Part shown: positions 21,909 through 35,300 of the stretch, in pieces
How positions within the stretch are numbered: position 1 is the stretch's first letter
Layout of the letters: each line of letters starts with the position of its first letter
Origin: Corinectria fuckeliana
Lineage: Eukaryota; Ascomycota; Sordariomycetes; Hypocreales; Nectriaceae
Assembly: GCA_019137255.1 (NCBI GenBank)
Contig: WPDH01000043.1
Coordinates: forward strand, 1-64,000
DNA: 64,000 nt
Direction of reading: 5' to 3'
Position numbers and translations under genes: made by a program
Notes under the pieces: generated by a model
Told to the model about the DNA's origin: nothing
What the model saw: only the letters and a program-made list of their open reading frames with translations
Databases searched by the model: none

Positions 21909-24900
21909 AACACAAACCCACAGGCGACGCACACTCTCTCGCAACCTCGCACACTCGCACACAACAAACAATTACACCGGTTCCTCTTGTTGCTTTTCTC
22001 TTTCTCGCTTCGTCTCAGAGTGACAAGAAATTCCAGCCACCAGGCGCAGGGGTGGAGGAGCGGCAGAACGGAGAAGCCACCAAATTTCAGCCCGAAAATA
22101 AAATTTTACGTCGTGCTGTGCTTTGCTTTTTCCCACTTCCTGTCCTGCTTGCAGGCTCGGCCTATGTAGGCTTGGACCGCTGATGAATGAGAACTGATGG
22201 AAGATGCCTAGCAAAAGGCCTGAAAACGCCTCTCCGAAAGGGTCACCTTGGAGCGGGTCTGATGCCTTTTTCCTTCTCCACCAAAGTGCCAGCCAAATTT
22301 ACCGGTGGGGGGGGAGGGAAATGACGGGCCTTGGGATAGATTCCTATCGTCCGCCGTCCCGGATGTCAGCAAAGCCCTTCCGGTGAAAAATTTTCCTTCT
22401 CCTTAGGCTTCTAGGCGCGCGCCGGCGGCAAGACACGACAGGGGGTCGCAGCGCTGCAGCGGACGACGAAGGCGGCTCGCTGCTCGGTGTGATTCAGAAT
22501 TGCGGCGCCCGGTTGAGCGGTTGGTGCACCCCTGGCCCTGGCGTAGTGCCTCCGTCACAACGGGTACGGATAACGAAAGGGCCTGGCTGGTCCAGTGCAG
22601 CCTTGCAAGTGCTCGAGCACCCGGGATGAAGAGCAACAGTGCACGGAGATATACGAGCTGTCGCAACGAGCCGACAAGGATATCCTGAGACGCTGGCCAC
22701 AGAGACTGCAGTCTTTCAAAAAAGAGACTTTACAAACACGGAGTCCTCGACTCAGGTGCGACGTGTGGCTGGGTCGCCGTCGCTTTCACACGTACGGAGG
22801 TCCGGAAAGTCCAAGACTCGACACTCTGGACGAAAGCCGAGGGGCTGTAGTACAATAGATAAGTGATGTCAATCAAGCGGCGAAGCAAGCAAGGGGAACG
22901 CAACTTTTGTACGCGCCTCTGGCTGAATGGTCGTTCTTATAATTAGGCGTCCAGCAAGGCTGCGACAGCTGACAGACAGCACGGTGATGACTGTTGACTA
23001 ACAGCTCTTTCTGCCTTCACACACAGGGAGCTGGTGATGATGGTGATGATGAAGGGCACCTCACAGTGATACGCATGCATACATCATCATTCGGATCTTG
23101 GTCGTGTTTTCGTCGCCTTCCCGATGAAGCGTCTACTTTCGGAAGTATGGCGCGCCTTGTGACAGGCGCCCACATTCGACTTATCACACCCACCATGTCA
23201 ACCAAAACCAAGTTCACAACAGCAAGAAGGGGGGTTTATCATCACATGCATGGCGCAACCTGTGTGATTGCGAGTCTTCTGACGACGATTTTCTGGTATT
23301 TATCAGCCCGATTGGCCGTGGCGGATTTTCCACGGCGGAAGTTGTGCGTCGCGTGCGGAGGTGTTGCCCGGCCTTGCCGGTTCAGACCCTGGCTTTTCTG
23401 TCGCTCCATCTCAGCATGGCAAAGAAGCCACAAGCGAAGAAAAGAAGAACCGAGTAACAGCCATGTGGAAGGCAACCCTGGTTCAAGAAGAAGCCCTTGA
23501 CAGCCAGCCCCCGTGATGGAGGCAAGCATCTCGAGGGCGCCAAATGCGAAGAAGCACCGGGATCGGGAAAACCCCACTCCTGCACTAGCGATCAAGGCGC
23601 CAGAAACTTCGCCGTAGAACGAGTTAAGGAGTTTGGGTTTGGCGCGATGGTGATCCAGCATCCATCCAATCCTCGTGAATGCGGATGCGACGACTGCAGA
23701 CGGCGGATGGGACACCAGATTGGCCTAGGCCGACTTCTCCGCACAGCGGGGAAGGGCAAAATGGAGACATCGTGCATCGGGTGCGTATCCTCGGTATTCT
23801 GTCCTCAACCCTGCATCAGAGCGGCGGCGCGCGAATAGGGTCCCTTCCAGCGGGTGTGCGACGGCTTTATCCCAGAGGCGGACAAGCGCGCTGCGACCCG
23901 TCACCCGTCGCCGTCGACGTCCCGGTCCTTCAAAGTTCAATCCTCAAGTGCCTCCACCACCCCCGCCAATTGTATTCCACATCGTCCAAACGATAATTCA
24001 CCAGGTCCAGGCATCCGGTTCCACACCAACAAGTCCTCCCGCTGACTGATGGCTCCCGAAAGTGAGGCTCCAATTCTACTCCGTGTAGACTAACTTACAC
24101 CAAACCTTCCAAAAGGGATCCATGGCACAAAAAGACCCGAGTCTCTCAATCTCTTTCCAGTGGAGTCCCATTGTTGTGTCAGCAGAGATTGGCCCTGTAC
24201 CCTGGGCCCTTTTGCTTCTCTATTGGCCACCTCCAAACCTACTCGGAGCACGATTCCCTAACTTCTAGAGTCGATTGGTAACGATGCCACGGATGCCAGG
24301 ATGTCTTGGACTCACTGATTGGAATGCGAGGGAGTGTCTCATCGTATCACCGCCTCGGCCCATCTTGGATTCCCCATGCCGTGCCCATCTAGATATACAT
24401 CTTCCTGCCCGGCCTGCTTCGACTGGTCTCAGATCTGGCCCATTGTTTTTAAAAACATTCTTTCTTGCATCTTTCACCCAGATCAGATCTCTGAAGATGC
24501 GAGCCAGCCCAGCCAACCCTTCGACCCGGAACGCGAATACCCAAGCGGAGAGACATGGCACACCAGTTGCGTACCTTTTCTCATTGACGTACGAATATTC
24601 CGTACACCTCAACCCGGTTTTACCGCCGAGCAGCGTGTGGCAAAACCCCAAAGTATTCGCCATCATTCCCACGATCCAAGAAGGGCCCGAGGTGCGCACT
24701 ACACCCGTAAGGACTTCGTACATAGTACACTAAGGCACCCTACGACTTTTGTTGGGAGCTGTCAAATCCGCGCTCCATTTCACCCATGATCCCAGGCCCT
24801 TTTATTCATTACCCGGGTCTTTCAATGGTCAACACCCGCCAATTTCAAATCGACGCTGGGGATGTGCGTTGCCGAGAGCTGCCTGCGCCCCGGATACAGG

Positions 24901-27086
24901 GGCGGCAGGACCTCACCGACACGACCATGACGTTGGGCCATGGATGTGCCCTGACTTGGAGCAGCTGGAGACCAATGCTAAAAAAATCTTGGAGCCGGAG
25001 GAGCACGGACGCCTGTCAGCCGCACCATCGCGGCCCTTGACGCGTCTATGTAATCTGGGATCCCCGTCGCATGCGTCAACTTGCGTCCCAGAAGACGGTC
25101 ACTGAGGTTTAGCGGCCCTCCCAGCGGCTCCAGGCCCTAATGCACCGCAATGACAGCGGCCCAGCGATCCAGCGGCGGGACGCGGGGAGGAGTAGGTACC
25201 TACCTACCTACTTAGGTCAAGAACGGCATGTCCAGTGGATTCGCGGGCAACGGACCGTCGTCCGGCGAGCCCACACCACGACTCGTGGGCCAAGGATCAT
25301 GGATGGCCAGCCTTGTCCGCAATCTACAAGAAGTAGGCCTACATGGTAGGTAATTTTGCTTGGATCCGTTTTTGTTTGCAGGAGCCGAGTGGGTGACTCT
25401 TGTTGTTATTCTAGCCAGCCAGCCAGCTCCGCGAGCTGCCGGACGTGTGCAGCACAGCTTCAGCCAGTACCGCGCCAACACAGCATCATCTCCATCCTCC
25501 ATCTTACATAGTACACCAACAAGCGCGCAAACAAGCTCGGCCAACCTCAAGCGCAGGCATCATCCTCCCTCCCGCCCAGCCCGGATCCGTACAGTACATG
25601 CACAGTCCTCCGGCCGAGACTCCAGACGCTCGGTCTAGGCTCCCTCACCTTACCGTCCTCTCTCTGTCGCTAGGCCCGAGATTATGACCACGGCGATGGG
25701 TCGATGGGGAAACGGCACCCTCTCTCACAGACTCGCACCCCTCCCTGGTCCGTTGGAGCCCGGTAAATGATAATCGCAGCCCAACCCAACGAACGACGCA
25801 ATATTCTGCTGGGCACCGTGTTTCGCACACTATTAATAATAATTAAGAACGGCCAGCAACGACGCAATCCTGCTCGCCCTTGCAATCGCCCGCTCCCTGT
25901 TGGCCTGCGTCACACACAGCCGCCCGCTGCAGCCATTCGCTCCGTTGTGGCACCTCGCCTGGGCGTACGAAGTAGACGAGGCACCTTACACCCGTAGGCC
26001 TACATAGTATGTGCCTACATAGTAGATTACCTCTTCCTGCCTCCAGCCCGCGCATTGGCTGTGACTTGGTGCAAGACCCTGACAGATTCTGCCGAGTCCA
26101 GGAAACCCCTGCAGGATAGAGAGAGAGAGACAGAAAAAAAGGTTGAAGAGAAAGAAAAAATTCATATCCCTGGTCAGAGACAGGGCGTGCTTCATCTCGC
26201 CTGCTGGTTGAGTTTTAAGTTGGGTTGCGCGCAGGGTTGGTCCAGGGCCTTTTTGCTCTGATTCATAAGACAAGATGAGAAGGACAAAGCCACAGGGCTT
26301 CTCGTCTTTCGCTTCACTCCCTGCACGCCCTCTCATATTCCCTACATAGTACAGAGTATTATTATTATTATTTTTTGTATTCGTACAGTGCAAACAAAGG
26401 ACCCGGCCGATAGTCTCCGGCCGACCCTAGTTGGCGAGTTGCTATGTACACACTGCGACCGTGTACTGTGTATGGATGGGCATGGCTCATTCCATGACAG
26501 TTCCCGTCCCAGTAATCAATCAAAGCCCCTACCTAGGCAGCCCTGGCTGGACAGAACACCCCCGGCCCCGGCACAACCTGGTCGAGCAGCGTTTCGCAGA
26601 ACAAGAAAATTTTCATTGTTTTTTTCTTCTTCTTTGAACGGCGAACTGTCTACCCTAGGTTGCGGGATCCCCTTTCGCCGAGGCTCATCAAACAAGCCCT
26701 GCCTCGACCGTTCGTGTTCCCGAGCTTCGCCGTCGCCCTCGTCCTCAGTCTTCGCCCGGGCTGAGCTCTTTTGTCCGAGGAACACGGCCCCGTAGCGTCA
26801 TCACTGCTCCGGGTGGGCTTCGTGTCGCGCCGGTGGACGAAAAAAAGAAGGGACCCTCTCGTCGCCATGGCTCCGGCGTCGACGGGAGATGTGACTCATA
26901 ATAAGCACCCAGCGCCTCACTGTCTCTTGGCCCTGTTGTCTATGGATATCCATCTGCAGCATCATGTATCTTCTCCCAACGAACGCTCGCGTTTGCTGTG
27001 TTGCTGTCCAAACCCGCTCGCCCTGTGATATCGGGCCCGTCCCCTGCACCCCCCCCCTCCCATCCAGCTGCCGATTGGCACCCACT

Positions 27087-27102
27087 CACACACACACACA
27101 CA
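27087..27102. repeat. CA dinucleotide microsatellite
   Basis: About eight CA units in the gene-poor interval. No function is implied. Confidence 0.8.
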
Positions 27103-30100
27103 GCCCAGTAGTGGGAGAGTCTGCAGCATGTAATGTACACGTCGCCGCGCGCATGGAAAGCAAGGCGACGATGGACTGGGAGAACAACAGCCACCCAGGT
27201 TTGAGGTGTGTGCCATCATCTCGACTTCTCCAGACACCACACACCCATGGCGAGAAACAGGCGGCCACAGAGGCGGCCGCGGGCACGGTTCCACCAAACC
27301 CTTCCCCTCGTCTATCCGTACCCTTGGCTCTGCTGGCCTTGTCGACGACGTTCTGTCTACCCTAACCCAACCGCCTCCCCTCCATTCGCTACCCTCACCG
27401 AAATATCAAGAGACTGAGAAAAATACAACAAGGCGCCCTCCCTAGTTACCCCTCCAAAAATAGGGCCTTTCTCACGACCGCCCTTTCGGTTGCCCCTCTT
27501 GTCGACTTGACGTACCCAACAAGACGACTCAACAGCCCTTCACCGACTCTTCACAAAAGAGGGCGTTGCTCGGCTACCTGCTGATGATGAGTCTGCCATC
27601 GCGGGGCCATTGTAGTCATCGGCCCTGCCCTCCGCTCGGGGAAGGCGTTGCGTCGGAAGGGTACAGGATCACGGAATGCAGGTTATAAGACCAGGGAAAG
27701 GTTTGCGCATTTTGTCAGCTGTGGCAGGCCCACGGCGACGTGTAAGTCATGATCCAAATGAGGGCAGCCGCCGCAGTACAACACAGCGACGTATGCATGC
27801 TACCGCGTCTGGGCCTTGGTTCCCGGGGCCAGTCCCTTTTGCCAGTTATTTCCTTATTTCCTGTGTCTTGTGTCTTGTGCGTTGCTGCAGAGCAAACCAC
27901 CGGGCGTCAAGGGGCGTCACTTGACGGCCGCCCGCACAGTGCTCTCGCATCCGGGAGAGACGACGGCAACAACCGTGCAGATAGATGGATGCAGGCCGGG
28001 AGAGACGTGCGAAACAGGGCCGGTCCCGCCGCTGGGCCTTTCTTTTTCCTCTAAAAGTTCGAGCCTTCGAGGCGGCTCGGGAGATGCGACGGCCGGTAGC
28101 GCGCGAACAGGGGTCGCGGCGGTGGGAAAGCGGGCGACGAAACCATCGCGATGTTTGCTTTTTCCCACAAAAACCATGGGCGATGAGGGGAATACCCAGC
28201 GAGGAACGACCACGGCCGGGAGAAGCCAGAAGGGGAGGGGCGTGTCAGTTCAGCGTTGCCATTAGGGCATACACGGTCCCCCCAATCGAGGGCTGCATGT
28301 CGTCGGCGACAGGACGGGACAAACTAGCAGTTCCAAGTCCAGGTCAAGTGCCAGCAACAAGGGTGTGCCGGCATGCGCTCATCGAGCTGGACTTTGACGC
28401 TGCGGAGCCCGCGTCCAATCCTGTCCCGATGCCATGCACCGCGATGGAGTGCTTGCATTTGCACGTGTCGGTGACGGAAGACTGCCCCTCCACGACTCCG
28501 GGATCCAGCTTTCAGAGCCAGGGCCGTGGTGTAATGGTAAGAGTCATCGTCTCGTCCAGGCCGCTCTGGAATCGAAACGCGTTTATGCCCAGCGAGCCCA
28601 TCGGGTGGTGTGGTGGTATAAGTCAACGGCCGCCTCAACGGCGACCACCGCCCGCCCGTTGTCGTGTTGTCTGTTGTTTAGTCTAGAAGGATGACAGAGG
28701 GGGGGGGAAGCACTCAGGTCCCCAGGGCTACGGCCAACAAACAAGGGCGGGCTGCAGACAGATGCGTTATGCTAATATCTGCACCTCGGGAGCCATACCG
28801 ATATGTCCCGTCCCCCTCTCACACCTCAGCCAGACCTTGGTTGGAAAGGACCAATTGTTCGGTGTGCGAGATCCTGGGTCGCACAGATGCAGTTCCCCTG
28901 CCGGGCCGCAGCCAATAATGTCGACTAGGGGCGTTCTCGCAGAAACAAGGGGTTACCAGCCCTTGATTTGCTTTGACGAGCAAGGGTTTGTATTGGCAAA
29001 AAAAAAAAAAAGAATGCAAATCTCATCTCAAAATATGGGCCTGAAAATTCCATCTCAAAGGAGCAATTCAAAGAGCGCAGTTTGGGGTCGTCGAGGAACA
29101 AGGAGGCAGCCAAGTCTGACTTACATAGTAGATCATAGTCTAAAAGTTGGCCAGTCGTAATCAGTCGCAGTCGCACAAGCGCGATAGGGTAGGTAGTCAA
29201 AGCCACAGTGAAACCCACTGCGCTGTGCGTCGTTGCCCGGTCGAGCCGCGCAGCCATGGCCAATTTCGTCTCTTCTGCCCGATCTCGTTCTGCTTCGTTT
29301 CTGTGCGTGCTATTTCAGACATGCGTCTCGAGGCGAAGCCATTGATGCATTGTCGTTAGATGAGCCACGTGGGGCCCGACGTGGCGGTGCACTCTGCGCA
29401 CGTGACCCGTCCACTCGGTCGGGTCCGCCACCGGTCCTCCGGGATCCACTCCGGGCATGGCCTCCGTAGCATGTGATCCGGCGTGTAGACGGCTTCCCGG
29501 GTTCTTACTCGATGATTTGGAATGGTTCTATCACTTGAACAATTAATATGACTCAGAGGCTCCATGTGTCATGGCAAATTGCTCTTAGGCTCCCTCTTTT
29601 TTTCGCATGTTTCCTCGTCGTTCTTGTCTTTTCCATCTTCGCAAGAGGCCTCCCCTGCTCTCCCCTTTCCCAGTATCGCCTCCCTCGTCCGGATCGGATA
29701 TTCTTTCCAAACTGATTCGACGTTGCCGTGAACCTCTGGCCTGGGGTTCTTAGGCTACCATTCTTTATTGACCGTTGATTTGGTGGCGCGCGCGTTTCAT
29801 CTCCCCTGTGAGTCACGTCTTAGCCATCCCCCATCCCGTCGAGCAGGACCGTGAACTCGCCATCCATTCGTCGGGGAAGCCGCATCGCCACCGCCGCGCC
29901 CACAACTCGCCGAGTAGGCACGACGCCCTGACGACGACGGCGATGATGACGGCGTCGATGACCGTCCGGACCGAAATATCTTATCAACGAGGGCAGTTAC
30001 GTTAGGGATCAAGGTCATGGGTCACCCAACTAGTGCACGCTCGCACGTACCGGCTGGGCAGGCAGCAGCGAGCCTTGTCCGCGCGCGAGGCGGAGAACGA

Positions 30101-31275
30101 ATCAACATCATGCAAACCTCGAAATTCAGCGATGACCTCGGACGTGACGCGACGAAGAGGCGAGGATTGGACGGAACCCCGGGGTTTCACATGCAAGCTG
30201 AGAACCGAGTCCCTGGGACGTCGCGGACGAGGAGCCAATCCTGCCGATCCAGCCTCGCCATCGCGGAGTCACTTGCTTACGACTTGCGCCAGTGATGCGA
30301 CGAAGGGGGAAGGCAACTTCGCCATCGGGATGACGGAGTGTGGTATCCAGAGGGCTGGGGATGGTGATGGAGGGGGGGGGGAGTTATCGACACGCCCTGC
30401 TGGGAAGTACCGCCGTGAAGATGGTTCAAAGGCAAGGTAGACATTACTGAGAGAGTGAGCTCTCGCACTGGGTGCTTGAACGGAGGTTGGGGTTCTGATG
30501 GTTGTGAGAGGATGGTAATGTTCAGAACGAATGTTCGGAGGCTGGGAAGTTAAGGCTGGATGGCTGCATCGAGGATGCTAGATGACTGTGAAGTTGAAAA
30601 CGACTACAAGACGTGTCACAAGAACTCAAGGACGTGGACTAGAAGAAGAGACGGTAAGTCTATGATAAAGAAGCTACCCAAGAGGCCATTAAGCGATCTC
30701 ACGAGGGGGCAATAGGGGCGGGAGAGTAGATTATGAGTTCCTAGCCGGAAGACTCTTCCTTTGACGTTTAGGCCTATAGCGAGCTGGATGAAAAACAGGA
30801 CCACGGCTTAGAGATCAAGCAAGTAGTTGGTCTATGTAACTTAAGAACCTACTGTCCAAATGAAGTCGTCCCTGCTGTTAACGAACAGGACTTGCGTCTG
30901 ATGAGGTTTCTCCAAAAGAGACAAAGTCGATGTCAACGTATAATGCGAAATGCCTCGGATCTTAGGTCCGGGGTTTCTCTTTTGGGCTGATCCCGTGCGT
31001 TGCATTGAACTACGTGCCCAGTTGCGTCAACTTTGCTTGCAATGCCCCGTGGGTGCAGGGTAGTCAGGGTGAGGCCAAAGCTCTGAAACACATCAACTTT
31101 GCAGCGGACTTTTCGGGTTTGGGCCAACCTACTTTGTATATGACGTAACTGAGCTGTATTTTAATGTGGTTGCAATGATGGGGTGCTTGTAGAATTATGC
31201 GAAGCTCAGGGCTGTCATTACTGGTGATCGTAGGTAAATTGTATTTAGCAAACTATCGCTACCCTATAACTAGTT

Positions 31276-31488
31276 AGTGAAATACGGTCACCTAAAGGGG
31301 CAAAAAGGAAGCTATCATCTTAAAAGGTCGGATTAAATTAATTAGGATAGTTGTTATAGGGAGAAGCCTTAGCGGCTTCTCTCTGAGGGTCACTACAGTA
31401 TAGTACAGACCTATAGTGCTTAAGGTCTGTAGTACTATACTGCTATATAATGCCTAGTATATAATATAATAAGACTTGGTCTTTTACA
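31276..31488 (-). repeat. Left LTR of the outer element, RIP-mutated
   Basis: Same length as the right copy. It differs by roughly 37 positions by my count, every one a transition, concentrated in the half nearest the element interior. There it reads TpA where the other copy has CpA, CpG or TpG. Confidence 0.9.
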
Positions 31489-31490
31489 CT

Positions 31491-33570
31491 CCCTCTTATA
31501 TAATTATCCCTCTATTAAATACTATAATAGGTAGATATCTTTACAGGCGAAAACTGCTATAAGAAGTATCTAGAAGAGACTAAAAGGCCTAAAAGGTTAA
31601 GAGCAGAAAGTAGTAAAAAAGAGAGAGTGGTAAAGGTCTTATCTTGTTAGTTAGGGTAGTACTAGGCTAAAATAAAAAAGATAGTAACTTAATAGCTTAA
31701 GATTTTTATATTAGATTTAGGCTTTTTAGCTAAGCTGGCTTATAAGAGCTAAAGAAAGCTATTAGGGCTAAAAAAAGCTATTAGGGCTAAAAGAGTCTAA
31801 AATACTATAAGAGTTATAATAGCTTATTTGTGAGTATAAGAGAGTAGGATATGCTTTATTTTAAGAAGCTTAAAAAAGCAGATATAATCTTTCTTATTAA
31901 GAGGCTTTATAAGGCTATTAGCAGCTATTTTCTTAGTATTAATATAGTAGATTTTAATAATACTAGTTTTAACCTTACTATAAAAGTAGTAATAGTTAAT
32001 AGTAATATACTTTATATAAGAGTAAAAGACTTTATCTTTAGTAAGCTTAATAGTAGCTTTATTATTATTATAAATAGTAATAAGAGTATTTATAATATGC
32101 TTAAGTTCTCTAAGAAGGTTATAAATCTAAAGGACTTTCTTTACACACTTAGAGATATTATAATACTTAGCTTTCTAAGTGGATTTATATATATACTTAT
32201 ATAAGCTACTATACTAAGAGACTAGATTACTATATATAAAAATAACCTAGCTTTTAGTTAACTTAATACTAGTTAAATTACTAGTAAAGTTAGTATTATA
32301 GTAAGTAAAGAAGTTAAAAGGATTTTAATATATAATTTTAGTTTAATAATAGTATATAATACTTAGATTAGTATAATCTTTAAGGTAGTAAGATACTTAT
32401 ATTATAGCTTTAAGCTGCTTATTAGTTAGCTAGAAAAGAGATTATACTTAGAAGCTTATAGTAAAAGTAATATTAGGTTAAGTCTATATAATAAGATAGT
32501 TTAGCTTTCTAATAAGTATATAGTAAGAGGTTTAAATAGTAGTATTAAAAAGAGTAGAAAAGAGAAGTATAGCTAGCTTTTTATAACTAGAGACTATAAG
32601 TATAATAGCTCTAAAAGTACTACTAAGATTAAGATTATAAATAATATTTTTAATAAAGCTTTACTATAAGAGGCTAATACTATTTTTAAGCTTTATAATA
32701 GTAATATTAAGAAAGTAAGTAAGAAAGCTATAGTTAAAAACTAAAAGCTTTCTACTAAGGTTAGTAATAATATTAGAGATATTAACTATAAGTAGTAAAA
32801 AGAAAAGTAGGTTATTAATATAAGCAGCTATAATAATACTATTTAAAAGGTTAAAATAAATAAAGTAGTTACTTATAAGCTTTTTAAAGCTTAAAAAGGT
32901 AAGCTTATTAGAAAGACAGCTCTCCTAAGTGTTAGTAGACTGCTTAAAGCTATAAAAAGGCTAATTTAGCTAGATAATCTTATTAGTAGTCTAGCTAAGC
33001 TTAGTAATAAGATGTTAAAAGTGAGAGTCTCTTATAAAGTTAGAAAGTATAAAAAATTACTTTATATAAAGAGTTTTCTTAAGTATACTATAAAGAAAGA
33101 TAGTAATAATATTAACTTAGTAAGTAGTATAACCTAGTTATATAGCTAAGGTAATAAGAATATACTAAGTAGTAGAGATTATAGTTAAAGTGCTAGTCTT
33201 AAAAAAGTTAACACTTTTAACCTGCTAAAAGCTATATATATAGATATAAGTCTTATAATATATTATATTACTATATTTATTATATTTATACTTAAAAGCT
33301 TAAGTGGTAGTAAGTAAAGTAATACTTAAAATAGTATTATAAGAGTTAAGAAAAGTAAAAATACTAAGCTTAATAAGCTGGCTAATCTTCTTATAGATAG
33401 CTTTATATTATTTCTTAATATTACTAAAAGTTATAGCCTTTTTAGTAAAGTAAAAAGGTGTAAATAGAAGCTAAAAAGATATAATTATAATTTTATTTTT
33501 ATTTATTTATACTCTATAGACCTAAAAGGTAGATAGTACTTCTATTTTATGTAGATACAGGAAAAACTAT
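31491..33570 (+). pseudogene. Degraded plus-strand coding region of unknown type inside the outer element
   Basis: One plus-strand frame stays open for 117 codons (31851-32204) and continues with scattered TAA/TAG stops to about 33560. Composition is rich in Ile, Lys, Ser and Tyr, as expected for RIP-mutated coding DNA. I see no zinc knuckle, YxDD, RNase H, integrase or DDE motif, so no family is assigned. It could be a gag-like region, a captured gene, or part of another nested transposon. Confidence 0.3.
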
Positions 33571-33579
33571 AAAATTAGA

Positions 33580-34165
33580 TGAAAACCCGTATCCTTTACA
33601 TAGCAGGCCCGGGTTAGGCCCCTTATGCTATCGCTACGTGTAAGTAAATAGTCCTTTTGCCAGGACTGGAGTCATCCTATTTCCTAGGGGGCTAGGAAAA
33701 AATTAAAGAGAGGGAAGGGGAAAAAGGGAAAAGGAAAAGGAAAAAGGGGAAAAAGGAAAAAAAGGAGTGAAGGAGGGAGAAATGGTTGACTGAATGTTGA
33801 GCACCTAGTCCGCTGCGGGAGCGGAGCGGTTAAGTGTCAGGATCGTGCCGGCTGGGCGTGTCTGGGTTGCTTCGCAGTTGCGGCCGAGGGCCCGGGATTT
33901 TAAGTGGGCAGAACTGGCCGCTAGTGGGTCAGCCAGCTGTTAGTGGGTCAGCCAGCAGCGCAGTCGTTAGTGGCTAGAGGCCAGCACAGACCTGACGCTT
34001 AACAGCTGTTGGCAGCTGTTAGCGGCCGTACGGATCTTTGTTGTTGTTTATTATTTAGTCTCTTAGGTTGTGATGTCTACCTTCCTTTCTTCCCTTTTTA
34101 ACGCCTCTATAAGTAGCTTCCCCCCGGGCTCTTTGTTAGGCTCGTATTAGCTTCAGGTCTTAAAT
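33580..34165. other. Un-RIPed, GC-balanced segment inside the RIP block
   Basis: GC content, CpG and CpA return abruptly at about 33580 and vanish again after about 34165. The segment contains a near-pure purine tract (33707-33780), repeated GTGGGTCAGCCAGC-type units (about 33925-33955), several AACAGCTGTT/GGCAGCTGTTAG palindromic units (about 33998-34025), and a TATAAGTA box near 34110 with an ATG at 34164. It may be a promoter/5' leader of a nested element or a later insertion that never reached the RIP copy threshold. Confidence 0.6.
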
Positions 34166-34176
34166 GTATACATTTT

Positions 34177-35084
34177 AATTTTATTAATAAATTTATTAAT
34201 AATTTTAACCTGTTAGTTACACTAAAAAGCTTCTTAAGGTCTTATATAAACTATCTTATTATAAGGTAAGTATTTCTTATAAATAATAAGATAAGTAGTA
34301 ATAATAATATGCTTATTAACTGGGTTTTAGACCTTATAAAGATAACAGCCTTAAAAGCTAACTAAGATACTCTTTTAACTATAAGAGTTAAGCTTAAGTC
34401 TCTTCTTATTGTTTTTATTAGTAGATTTAGCCTTAATAGTAATAGTAGTATATAAGCTAAGCATATAAAAGTAAGAGATATTAGGCTTATTATTATTATT
34501 AAGCTTAAAGTAATCCTAAAAGACTTAATAAGAAGACTTTTAGAGAGGAGTGTTATTATTATAAAACTTAATAGTAATATAGTTTAAGATTATTATAATA
34601 GTATTAGCTATATAATTTTAACACTTAAGAGGAAGAGAAATAAAGTTTATAAAAATAGCTTATATATAGTTTAAGATTATATAGTTAGAGCGCTTATAAA
34701 AGCTTACTTACTTATAATAATAACTAAGTGTTTAAAATATATAAATATAAGCTATATTAAGTAAAGTAAAAAGTTTAAGACTATTAAATTCCCAGCTATT
34801 ATTAAAGCAGATCTTAGTAGAATAAGTACTTATTATATAATAAAAATACTTAAAGAGGCGGCAAAAGATAGTATTAGTACTAGCCTTACTATAAAAAGTC
34901 TTAATTTAGTAGTAATAAGACTTATTATTAGTTATAAGAGTAAAGTAAGTAGCTCTAAACTTAGTAGTATAAGAGATAAAATAAAAGTTAATATAAACTT
35001 TTTAATAAGAAAGAGATATATATTTATAACAGATTTTTAAGGTCTAATATATTATATTAGTATAGTTATAATAGTAGTATACCT
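34177..35084 (+). pseudogene. Degraded plus-strand frame upstream of the Gypsy insertion
   Basis: A plus-strand frame with few stops for its AT content runs from about 34177 to the Gypsy insertion site. Former CAA/CAG codons read TAA/TAG in several places. It has no recognisable motif. Its continuation, after removal of the Gypsy element, should start at 42842. It might be the product encoded downstream of the TATA-like box near 34110. Confidence 0.3.
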
Positions 35085-35089
35085 TCTTC

Positions 35090-35300
35090 TATAAGAAGAT
35101 AAGCTTATAACCTAAGAGACTAGCCCTAAGAGAAACTAGTGCTAAGCTAAGTAAGATATACTAAGAGTATAAGAGCTACTAAGTAGGATTACTTAAGGAT
35201 CTTAGTAAGTAGTTTATAACTGCTTGCTAAGTTAAAGTCTTATAATATATAAATACCTATCTTAAAACTTTCTATCTCACTCTAATTAGCTACTCTTATA
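35090..35300 (+). repeat. Left LTR of the Gypsy element
   Basis: Starts TATAAG (ancestrally TGTAAG) and ends CTCTTATA (ancestrally CTCTTACA). It matches 42625-42836 with one single-base indel and transitions. Confidence 0.92.

Larger units (their letters stand above)
20257..31270. other. Long GC-balanced gene-poor interval
   Basis: About 11 kb without a convincing coding gene. The many short frames are overlapping and low in protein-like character, and I found no domain, tRNA or rRNA. The first kilobases are presumably the upstream region of the gene ending at 19003. The interval has C/T-rich patches, several microsatellites, and small repeats such as CCTACATAGTA copies near 26000 and a TAGGTACCTACC-type palindromic patch near 25195. 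It is not RIP-degraded. It could hold long non-coding RNAs or heavily spliced genes that I cannot see. Confidence 0.5.

Noticed and set aside
25195..25215. TAGGTACCTACC-type palindromic patch as a CRISPR or integration site
   Set aside because: It is a short simple repeat of a kind common in Sordariomycete intergenic DNA; there are no spacers or duplications around it.
28515..28640. tRNA-like sequence with two A-box-like segments (GTGGTGTAATGGTAAGA and GGTGTGGTGGTATAAG)
   Set aside because: There is no convincing B box, and a seven-base-pair acceptor stem and anticodon stem could not be formed. At most a chance similarity.
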